Source: an uncultured Clostridia bacterium
GTDB taxonomy: Bacteria > Bacillota > Clostridia > Christensenellales > UBA1242
DNA length: 5,411 nucleotides
NCBI GenBank assembly: GCA_944381225.1
Contig: CALWKJ010000083.1
Span: forward strand, 1 to 5,411
Direction of reading: 5' to 3'
The notes under the pieces were generated by a model. The model was not told the origin of the DNA and did no database searches. It saw nothing but the letters and a program-made list of their open reading frames with translations. Below are positions 1 through 4,434 of the stretch, in pieces; position 1 is the first letter of the stretch, and each line of letters opens with the position of its first letter. Both the position numbers and the translations under genes were made by a program.

Positions 1-92
1 AATTTAATAATGACAGTGTTAAAAATTGTAATACTTTCTAATAATCCAATCTACCAAATTCTTTTTTGTGTTAAATAAATTTTATGTATAAA

Positions 93-132
93 GATATCAA
101 AATTCTTGCTATTTAAGATATCATAATTCTTG
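93..132 (+). repeat. Outlying iteron pair (copies 1 and 2)
   Basis: Two iterons, at 93-108 and 117-132, are spaced 24 bp start to start, the same period as the main tandem block. They lie 142 bp upstream of the next copy, so the array is split. A split array is often seen when a functional core sits between iteron clusters; that is only a suggestion here. Confidence 0.85.
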
Positions 133-184
133 TTATGTTGTAAGAAGTGCTATGTATTGCATAATACCCTATTTGAAATGTTTG

Positions 185-196
185 CATAGTACTATG
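185..196. repeat. Perfect 12-bp palindrome CATAGTACTATG
   Basis: This palindrome sits in the iteron-free gap 133-274. It is close to two near-identical decamers, TTGCATAATA (157-166) and TTGCATAGTA (182-191), and to two copies of TATGTTGTA (134-142 and 193-201). A locally GC-richer patch (about 201-220, with CCCCTACCCTGCACTC) follows. Such a palindrome could be an operator for a dimeric regulator or part of an origin core. No protein can be assigned to it from the sequence. Confidence 0.5.
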
Positions 197-229
197 TTGT
201 AGTCCCCTACCCTGCACTCAAGATTATGT

Positions 230-259
230 CTTTATTTTGATAAATGCTGATAAATAAAG
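230..259. repeat. Inverted repeat, 8-bp perfect stem with 14-nt loop
   Basis: CTTTATTT (230-237) is perfectly complementary to AAATAAAG (252-259). The loop contains TGATAAATGCTGAT, itself an imperfect direct repeat of TGATAAAT. There is no T-tract on either side, so this is not a typical intrinsic terminator. Its all-AT stem just upstream of iteron 3 would suit an easily melted origin element, but that is inference. Confidence 0.4.
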
Positions 260-269
260 GGATTTACGA

Positions 270-329
270 GTTATGATATCACAATTCTTGCAAGAAAAAC
301 AATATCAAAATGATATCACAATTCTTGTT
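270..329 (+). repeat. Composite iteron module, copy A (direct-inverted-direct)
   Basis: Iteron 3 (275-290) abuts a degenerate inverted copy (291-306, CAAGAAAAACAATATC, 11 of 16 matches to the reverse complement of the consensus). A forward iteron (312-327) follows. The CTTG|CAAG junction makes a tail-to-tail palindrome. The whole 60-bp unit recurs at 352-411 with one base changed (308 A against 390 C), an 82-bp offset that shows a recent duplication. It recurs again at 660-714 with three changes over 55 bp. Confidence 0.8.
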
Positions 330-351
330 GTGGTATAATATTATATTTCTT

Positions 352-411
352 GTTATGATATCACAATTCTTGCAAGAAAAACAATATCACAATGATATCA
401 CAATTCTTGTT
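352..411 (+). repeat. Composite iteron module, copy B
   Basis: This near-perfect duplicate of 270-329 contains a forward iteron at 357-372, a degenerate inverted copy at 373-388 and a forward iteron at 394-409. Both forward copies read GATATCACAATTCTTG. Confidence 0.8.
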
Positions 412-439
412 TTCTTAAATGTGTGTAATAATAAAAAAT

Positions 440-575
440 GATATCAAAATTCTTGCAAAAAAAGATATTATAATTCTTGCAATTTATGATATCACAATTC
501 TTGTATATTATGATATCATTATTCTTGTTAATAGTGATATCACAATTCTTGTTAAAGGTGATATCATAAGTCTTG
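440..575 (+). repeat. Six iterons in exact 24-bp tandem
   Basis: Copies start at 440, 464, 488, 512, 536 and 560. Each is 16 bp with an 8-bp AT-rich spacer that varies in sequence but never in length. Fixed spacing with free spacer sequence indicates selection for side-by-side protein binding rather than simple tandem duplication. The last copy (560-575, GATATCATAAGTCTTG) is the only one with TAAG in the centre, and it occupies the -35 position of a candidate promoter at 585-593. Confidence 0.9.
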
Positions 576-584
576 TGAAAAAAT

Positions 585-593
585 TGCTATAAT
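585..593 (+). promoter_or_regulatory. Candidate extended -10 promoter inside the iteron region
   Basis: TGCTATAAT is a perfect TGn-TATAAT extended -10 element. No good -35 is present: at 17-bp spacing the hexamer would fall in iteron 12 (565-570, CATAAG). A start near 600 would give a leader of about 185 nt running through iterons 13 and 14 into parA. It could serve as an iteron-repressed second promoter or as a primer or origin-activating transcript. Confidence is modest because TATAAT-like words are common in such AT-rich DNA. Confidence 0.4.
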
Positions 594-659
594 GGAATCA
601 TAATTTATATTTGTTGTATTCTTATGGTTATGCTTTTTATCTAAAATGATTTTGTAATT

Positions 660-714
660 GATATCAAAATTCTTGCAAGAAAAATAATATCAAAATGATA
701 TCATAATTCTTGTT
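660..714 (+). repeat. Composite iteron module, copy C, next to the parA promoter
   Basis: A forward iteron (660-675), a degenerate inverted copy (676-691) and a forward iteron (697-712) repeat the 37-bp-spaced design of copies A and B. Against copy A there are three substitutions (667, 685 and 704). Its end lies a few bases upstream of the -35 box at 721, the expected place for an operator that represses or activates the partition operon. Confidence 0.8.
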
Positions 715-720
715 ATTTGC

Positions 721-749
721 TTGACTTGTTCTTATAACTTTATTATAAT
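721..749 (+). promoter_or_regulatory. Sigma-A promoter of the parA operon
   Basis: TTGACT (721-726) and a perfect TATAAT (744-749) are separated by exactly 17 bp, a close match to the vegetative consensus. Transcription should begin around 755-757, leaving a leader of about 30 nt with the ribosome site AAGGAG at 773-778. The iteron ending at 712 suggests control by the iteron-binding protein. This is the only strong promoter seen ahead of the five-gene operon. Confidence 0.85.
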
Positions 750-784
750 AAAAATAGCTAAATAATCAAATTAAGGAGATTTTT

Positions 785-1576
785 ATGAATATTATCGCTT
801 TTATAAACCAAAAAGGTGGAGTAGGGAAGTCAACTATAACTATGAATATGGCTTCTTATTTAACAAACAAAGGCAAAAAAGTTTTAACTATTGACCTTGA
901 CCCACAAGGAAACACATCACAAGCTTATGGAATTGACACGAGTGGCAAAGCAACACTTAGGGAAGTCTTGTTGGGGGAAATCCCTATAAATAAAGCTATA
1001 TATGGAACAAGGTACGGCTATATGATACCTTCTGATATTGCATTAGGACATAGTGAAAGACAAATTGCAGGGGCATTAGGGTGCGAAACATTGCTAAAAA
1101 AAGCGATAAATCCATTTTTTAAAGCTATAAAAGGTACTGATATGGATTTAGACTATGTATTAATTGATTGTCCACCGGCTTTTAATGTATTTACTTATAA
1201 TGCCTTAAATATTGCTACAGATGTTGTTCTTCCTTGTAGGGCAGATGAATGGTCATATCAAGCTGTTCAGCAATTTTTAGTCATAAAACAGCAAATGATT
1301 GATTCATTTGATAAAGATTTCAATATTGCAGGAGTTATTATTAATCAATTTCAAAGTAATATTACAACTCAAAAAACTTATTATGAAAGATTTAAAGATT
1401 TTTGCAAAGAAGAAAACATAAATTTTATATCTCAAACTATCAGACAAAGTACTGATATAAATACAGCAATAGCGAATTCACAAAGTGTATTCGATTACAA
1501 GCCAAAAAGTTTATCAGCACAAGATATGGAAAAAGCATTAGTAAATATTTTAGAAAATATAAAAGGAGATAAATAA
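785..1576 (+). CDS. parA: ParA/Soj-family partition ATPase
   Basis: This is a P-loop ATPase of the MinD/ParA superfamily, which binds DNA non-specifically when ATP-bound and moves plasmid copies to daughter cells through a ParB-like partner. The deviant Walker A motif KGGVGKST covers residues 10-17, with signature lysine K10 and P-loop K15. Walker A' reads IDLDPQGN at 36-43 and Walker B reads DYVLIDCPP at 123-131 (D128). At 263 aa with the P-loop at the very N-terminus, it lacks the helix-turn-helix domain of type Ia ParA, so it is the short form (Ib/Soj-like). The ATG is set by AAGGAG at 773-778. Its stop TAA shares one base with the next ATG (TAATG), which suggests translational coupling to the RHH protein and fits a ParA-ParB pair. 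The family is certain; a role in plasmid partition is inferred from context. Confidence 0.93.
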   Translation: MNIIAFINQKGGVGKSTITMNMASYLTNKGKKVLTIDLDPQGNTSQAYGIDTSGKATLREVLLGEIPINKAIYGTRYGYMIPSDIALGHSERQIAGALGCETLLKKAINPFFKAIKGTDMDLDYVLIDCPPAFNVFTYNALNIATDVVLPCRADEWSYQAVQQFLVIKQQMIDSFDKDFNIAGVIINQFQSNITTQKTYYERFKDFCKEENINFISQTIRQSTDINTAIANSQSVFDYKPKSLSAQDMEKALVNILENIKGDK

Positions 1577-2055
1577 TGGCATTTATAGATACGAAGAGAT
1601 TACCCAATGCTCAAACCGGGAACATTTTAAATTCTCAAAGAAAAGCTCAAGAATCTGTTAAGGCTGACCCATTTGCGAACTTAAATCTAGATGCTATAGA
1701 AGTAAATGAAAACAAAAAAATATATCAAAATCGAGTAAACAGTTCTTTCGAAAAAACTTTAACAGGTACGACACAAGCCAAAGAAAGACCACAGTCAACT
1801 ATTCAAAGAAACAGCGAGAGAAAGACTATAAACGGAAGAACATTAAAGACAACAAAAAACGGAAATACTTACACTTATGAAGATGTTTATAATCATAAAG
1901 ATGAAGTTACTTTGAAGAAAGAAGATACCGTTAAATATTTATTAAGACTTCCTGCAGGATTTAAAAGGCAATTAGAACTAATTGCGAAACAAGAAGGTTA
2001 TTCATTTAATCAATTAATTTTAAGAGCTGTTAGGCAGTATATTAGCAATAAATAG
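1576..2055 (+). CDS. Ribbon-helix-helix DNA-binding protein, likely ParB-type partition partner and operon repressor
   Basis: The C-terminal 40 residues match the Arc/MetJ/ParG-style ribbon-helix-helix pattern: a strand at about 119-126 (VKYLLRLP), a turn, helix A at about 127-139 (FKRQLELIAKQEG) and helix B at about 143-157 (SFNQLILRAVRQYI). RHH proteins dimerise and insert the paired strands into the DNA major groove. The first 110 residues are polar, rich in N, K, T and Q, and probably unstructured. ParG and omega-type partners also have a flexible N-terminal tail, which stimulates the ParA ATPase. No HTH of the classical ParB family is present. The ATG overlaps the parA stop by one base, with AAGGAG at 1562-1567. 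The iterons upstream of parA are the obvious candidate binding sites. It could be only a regulator, but its position makes a centromere-binding role likely. Confidence 0.75.
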   Translation: MAFIDTKRLPNAQTGNILNSQRKAQESVKADPFANLNLDAIEVNENKKIYQNRVNSSFEKTLTGTTQAKERPQSTIQRNSERKTINGRTLKTTKNGNTYTYEDVYNHKDEVTLKKEDTVKYLLRLPAGFKRQLELIAKQEGYSFNQLILRAVRQYISNK

Positions 2056-2067
2056 GAGTATGTGTAG

Positions 2068-3033
2068 ATGGGCGAATTAGATTTATCTAATATCAAAACG
2101 ATAATTCAGTCATTGAAAGATGGAATTAAAGAATATAGGGATTCTGATAAATTCAAAGAAATGCTTGATACAATGGCAAAATTTTATAGATATTCTTATG
2201 GGAATATGATTTTGATTATGAGCCAACGACCAACTGCAACTTATTGTGGTTCAATGAAATTTTGGAATTCAATGGGAAGGTATGTTAAAAGGGGAGAGAA
2301 GGGTATAAAAATTATTTGTCCTGCTCCTTACATACAAACGGTAGAATTAGCAGACAACAAAGGAAGACTTATTCTAGATGAAAATGGAAAGCCAAAAACA
2401 AAAGAAGAATTGATAATGTCTTTTAAAGTTGGTAATACATTTGATATATCTCAAACTTACGGGAAAGAGCTTAATTTAGGTTGTAAAGAACTTGTAGGAG
2501 AAGGATTAAATACAAAAGATTTCTTTGTTGTAATGAAAGAGATTGCTAATGTGAATGAAATAAAATTAGAAACAATAGAAAACGGAGCAAAAGGTTGGTT
2601 TAATCCAATAGAAAATAATATCGTGATAAAAGAAGGAATGTCTGATTTACAAACTACAAAAACGGTCATTCACGAAACTGCCCATTCAGTTGTTTTTTCT
2701 GATGATGAAACTGCTAAAACATTTAATAGAAGCCAACACGAGATTATTGCAGAATCTGTAGCTTATGTTGTTTGTAAAAGGTTTAACTTAGATACATCTG
2801 ATTATTCATTCAATTATATTAACGGCTGGGCTCATTCAAATGATAGCGAAATTGAAAAATGTATTGATTGCATTGCTCAAACATCTACAAATATCATTAG
2901 CAAAATGGAAAATAAATTAGGGTTAAAACCTGAATTAGAAGTAAAAAAAGAGCTTTATAATTCTAACAGTCAAAAGAAAGTAAAGAGTAGATGTTATGGT
3001 AATAGAAAAAATAAGCAGAAGGAGATGAAATAG
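2068..3033 (+). CDS. ArdC-like protein: ssDNA-binding domain plus zinc metallopeptidase
   Basis: The N-terminal part (about 10-130) resembles the ArdC N-terminal ssDNA-binding domain: a helical start, then YSYGNMILIMSQ (42-53), W66, and GRYVKRGEKGIKI (70-82). The C-terminal half is an ImmA/IrrE-like zincin with HETAH at 202-206 (ligands H202 and H206, catalytic E203). AESVAYVVCKRFNLDTSDYS (228-247) supplies the likely third ligand, E229, and GW at 253-254 fits the family. ArdC of plasmid pSa binds ssDNA and protects incoming DNA from restriction; relatives are common on Clostridia mobile elements. The last 35 residues are a basic lysine-rich tail. The start is set by AGGAG at 2054-2058, overlapping the previous stop, with a 9-nt spacer. 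The family is confident; an antirestriction role is inferred, and SOS-like regulatory proteolysis is an alternative for IrrE-type domains. Confidence 0.85.
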   Translation: MGELDLSNIKTIIQSLKDGIKEYRDSDKFKEMLDTMAKFYRYSYGNMILIMSQRPTATYCGSMKFWNSMGRYVKRGEKGIKIICPAPYIQTVELADNKGRLILDENGKPKTKEELIMSFKVGNTFDISQTYGKELNLGCKELVGEGLNTKDFFVVMKEIANVNEIKLETIENGAKGWFNPIENNIVIKEGMSDLQTTKTVIHETAHSVVFSDDETAKTFNRSQHEIIAESVAYVVCKRFNLDTSDYSFNYINGWAHSNDSEIEKCIDCIAQTSTNIISKMENKLGLKPELEVKKELYNSNSQKKVKSRCYGNRKNKQKEMK

Positions 3034-3035
3034 TT

Positions 3036-3236
3036 ATGAATTACGGAGAATTAGAATTTTATATTCAGGAACTAAATTTTACTTCGAAAGAAGACCTTAG
3101 GAAACAATTAGAACATTTATTGGTAAAGTCTTCAGAAGAAATTGAAAAAGGTTCTATATCGACTGCTTTGGCAATTTTAAAAGGTATATCAGAAGAAGAA
3201 TTAAAAGAAATTAAGGAAACTATCAATGGCAAATAA
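3036..3236 (+). CDS. Small acidic helical protein, unknown function
   Basis: I do not recognise this 66-aa protein. Its charge pattern (runs of E and K with L and I at helical spacing, for example about 17-37 and 53-63) suggests an all-alpha fold of two or three helices. It has no signal peptide, membrane segment, cysteine or metal motif. AAGGAG at 3019-3024 lies 11 nt before the ATG, and the start is only 2 bp after the upstream stop. Its last 11 bases overlap the start of the PrimPol gene, so the two are probably translationally coupled. That coupling hints at a partner or accessory factor of the primase, but nothing in the sequence proves it. Confidence 0.7.
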   Translation: MNYGELEFYIQELNFTSKEDLRKQLEHLLVKSSEEIEKGSISTALAILKGISEEELKEIKETINGK

Positions 3237-4146
3237 GAATTACGACAATATTCCTGAAGAATTAAAGAAGCTAAAACAATGGGTGTGTTTTAAAGCAGAG
3301 CAAGAGATAAAAGCAGATGGGTCTATTCATTTTGTCAAAAGATTAATTAATCCTTATAATGGGAAATGGGCAAGGGTAACAGAACCAACAGATTGGGCTT
3401 TTTTTTCGATTGCTAAAAAACAAATGCAAAAATACAATTGTGATGGATTAGCTTTTTGCCTAACAAAAATTAAAGGCGAAAATATTAGGAATGATATATT
3501 TTGTATAGATTTAGATAAAGTTCTTGAAGAAAGTGAAAAGATAGAATTTACTCATTTTGAATCTTATAAAATATATGAAATGTTTAAGGGGAAAACTTAT
3601 ATTGAGTATTCAATGAGTGGTCGTGGTTTACATATTTTAGGATTTGGCAATTTAGACAAAGATTCAAGAAATAGAAAAGATGTAATAGAAATGTATGATT
3701 GTTCCCGTTTTATGAGTCTTACAGGAGATACAACACCTGATTCAACTAATTTCTTAGGACAAGTTGAATCAGAACTTAAGAAGGCAAATGAAAAGTATGT
3801 GGGAAAGATAGTTCCTATATCTGTTAAAGTTAACAGGGGAGAATTGTCCGAGTCAGATGCTGAGTTAATTGAAAAGATAAGAAATTCAAAACAGGGTAGT
3901 AAGTTTTCAGATTTATTTGATAGGGGTATTGGTTCTGCAAACGATAATAGTGCGAATGATTTCGCTTTATGTCGAATTTTAGCTTTTTGGACTCGCAATG
4001 ATGCTAGTAGAATTGATTCTATATTTAGACAAAGTGCGTTAATGAGACCTAAATGGGATAAAATTCACGGTTCGCAAACTTATGGACAATTGACAATTCA
4101 AAATGCTATAGCTTCCGGTGGGGCAACAAGGTTTTCTAAGAAGTAA
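3226..4146 (+). CDS. Archaeo-eukaryotic primase/PrimPol (NrS-1 polymerase-like), standalone, no helicase domain
   Basis: This protein belongs to the primase-polymerase group that makes primers and can extend DNA on plasmids and phages. Three AEP motifs are visible: motif I IFCIDLD (91-97, metal-binding D95 and D97), motif II SGRGLH (131-136, H136), and a motif III region VIEMYDCSRFMSLTGD (153-168, acidic E155 and D158). Residues 225-298, with DFALCRILAFWTRND and RPKWDK followed by YGQLTIQNAI, resemble the helix-bundle domain that follows the catalytic core in NrS-1 polymerase. Relatives usually continue for several hundred residues into a D5/SF3-type helicase. This one stops at 306 aa, and a terminator follows within 12 bp, so it seems naturally short rather than broken. 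AAGGA at 3213-3217 sets the start, 11 bp inside the previous gene. With no conventional Rep in view, it is the best candidate for the replication protein. Alternatively it only primes for a host replisome. Confidence 0.82.
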   Translation: MANKNYDNIPEELKKLKQWVCFKAEQEIKADGSIHFVKRLINPYNGKWARVTEPTDWAFFSIAKKQMQKYNCDGLAFCLTKIKGENIRNDIFCIDLDKVLEESEKIEFTHFESYKIYEMFKGKTYIEYSMSGRGLHILGFGNLDKDSRNRKDVIEMYDCSRFMSLTGDTTPDSTNFLGQVESELKKANEKYVGKIVPISVKVNRGELSESDAELIEKIRNSKQGSKFSDLFDRGIGSANDNSANDFALCRILAFWTRNDASRIDSIFRQSALMRPKWDKIHGSQTYGQLTIQNAIASGGATRFSKK

Positions 4147-4157
4147 TATCAAGAATG

Positions 4158-4185
4158 GAGATGGTATATAATCATCTCTTTTTTT
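4158..4185 (+). terminator. Intrinsic terminator of the parA-primase operon
   Basis: GAGATG (4158-4163) pairs with CATCTC (4173-4178). One wobble and one A-T pair can be added inside, leaving a 5-nt loop, and seven T follow (4179-4185). It lies 11 bp after the primase stop, so it closes the five-gene operon. Confidence 0.88.
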
Positions 4186-4246
4186 GTGTCGAAAATTTTC
4201 CTAACCAACCGACCCTAAATTTTTCTATTTATAAGATTGTAATTAG

Positions 4247-4360
4247 TTATGTATGCCCAATTATACTCGCCCCATAAAAAAGCAAGTGTAAAATGCACGA
4301 TAAATTCTTATCGCACTTGCTTTTTTATTTCCTTTGCTCGTATTTCTTGGGCATACATAA
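4247..4360. repeat. 114-bp long inverted repeat / extended hairpin
   Basis: The outer arms, TTATGTATGCCCAA (4247-4260) and TTGGGCATACATAA (4347-4360), are a perfect 14-bp inverted repeat. The inner arms, ATAAAAAAGCAAGTG (4274-4288) and CACTTGCTTTTTTAT (4314-4328), are a perfect 15-bp inverted repeat. At the tip CGATAA (4298-4303) pairs with TTATCG (4308-4313) around the loop ATTC. The three stems nest, with internal loops of 13 and 18 nt and a one-sided 9-nt bulge (4289-4297). It separates two transcription units. Possible roles are a two-way terminator, a leader attenuator for the gene at 4435, a single-strand origin, or a tiny inverted-repeat element. No flanking target duplication is visible. 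Confidence 0.8.
4274..4328. terminator. Bidirectional intrinsic terminator core within the long hairpin
   Basis: A 15-bp stem is bounded by an A-tract on the left (4276-4281) and a T-tract on the right (4321-4326). Read from either strand, it gives a GC-containing stem (GCAAGTG/CACTTGC) followed by six U. It could insulate the downstream gene from the operon and stop antisense transcription. If transcription begins upstream of it, it could act as an attenuator for the gene at 4435. Confidence 0.6.
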
Positions 4361-4374
4361 ATTGAGTTGGCTAT

Positions 4375-4404
4375 TTGATTTGTGTATTCCTGTAAGGCTA
4401 TACC
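4375..4404 (+). promoter_or_regulatory. Weak candidate promoter for the 233-aa protein gene
   Basis: TTGATT (4375-4380) and TATACC (4399-4404) are 18 bp apart, each matching four of six consensus bases. A short inverted repeat, TACC (4401-4404) with GGTA (4410-4413), overlaps the -10 and could be an operator. A promoter is expected here because terminators isolate the gene from the upstream operon. The match itself is weak, so this is a placement guess. Confidence 0.3.
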
Positions 4405-4434
4405 AATAGGGTAGCAGGGATAAAAGGAGATTTT

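Larger units (their letters stand above)
93..712 (+). other. Iteron-rich region: putative replication origin and/or partition centromere
   Basis: The gene-free stretch 1-784 carries 14 clear copies of the 16-bp direct repeat GATATCAnAATTCTTG. They start at 93, 117, 275, 312, 357, 394, 440, 464, 488, 512, 536, 560, 660 and 697. Ten copies fit the consensus with only the n varying. The remaining deviations are small: T for C at position 6 in the copy at 464, TATT at 512 and TAAG at 560; a further 13/16 match lies at 337-352. All 14 point towards parA. The first 6 bases, GATATC, are themselves palindromic. Arrays of 16-22-bp direct repeats beside plasmid maintenance genes are known as initiator-binding iterons or as parS-type centromeres, and the sequence alone cannot say which this is. 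The last copy ends 8 bp before the parA -35 box, so the bound protein would probably also regulate the operon. Positions 1-92 show nothing beyond AT-rich DNA. Confidence 0.85.

Noticed and set aside
13..36. Resemblance to a MobV-type nick region
   Set aside because: AGTGTTA followed by a weak match to the downstream conserved bases is too degenerate, there is no adjoining hairpin, and no relaxase gene is present.
49..64. Possible extra degenerate iteron upstream of copy 1
   Set aside because: Only 9 of 16 bases match, and the spacing (44 bp) does not fit the 24 or 37 bp rule. It is indistinguishable from chance.
61..430. DnaA boxes near the iterons
   Set aside because: Words such as TGTGTTAAA and TGTGTAATA differ from TTATNCACA or its complement at two or more positions. 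No convincing box was found.
93..575. Regular short repeats that might be a CRISPR array
   Set aside because: The repeats are 16 bp with 8-bp spacers, or irregular larger gaps. This is far too short for CRISPR repeats and spacers, and no cas gene is present. The pattern is that of iterons.
785..2055. ParA plus RHH gene read as a toxin-antitoxin pair
   Set aside because: RHH proteins are common antitoxins, but the partner has complete ParA Walker motifs and no toxin fold. No small toxin gene adjoins.
3597..3998. 133-codon open frame on the minus strand
   Set aside because: It lies wholly inside the PrimPol gene, whose catalytic motifs are intact. The minus-strand protein resembles nothing, and it is an antisense shadow. 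The same applies to minus-strand frames at 2457-2669, 4460-4723, 4593-4805 and 4663-4893.
3226..4146. PrimPol gene as a frameshifted remnant of a longer primase-helicase
   Set aside because: No helicase-like sequence follows in any frame. A strong terminator begins 11 bp after the stop, and the reading frame is intact with conserved motifs.
4247..4360. Miniature transposon (MITE) or integron attC site
   Set aside because: The arms suit a MITE, but no target-site duplication flanks them and no second copy is in the window. The attC-type core sequences are absent, so only 'long inverted repeat' is supported.
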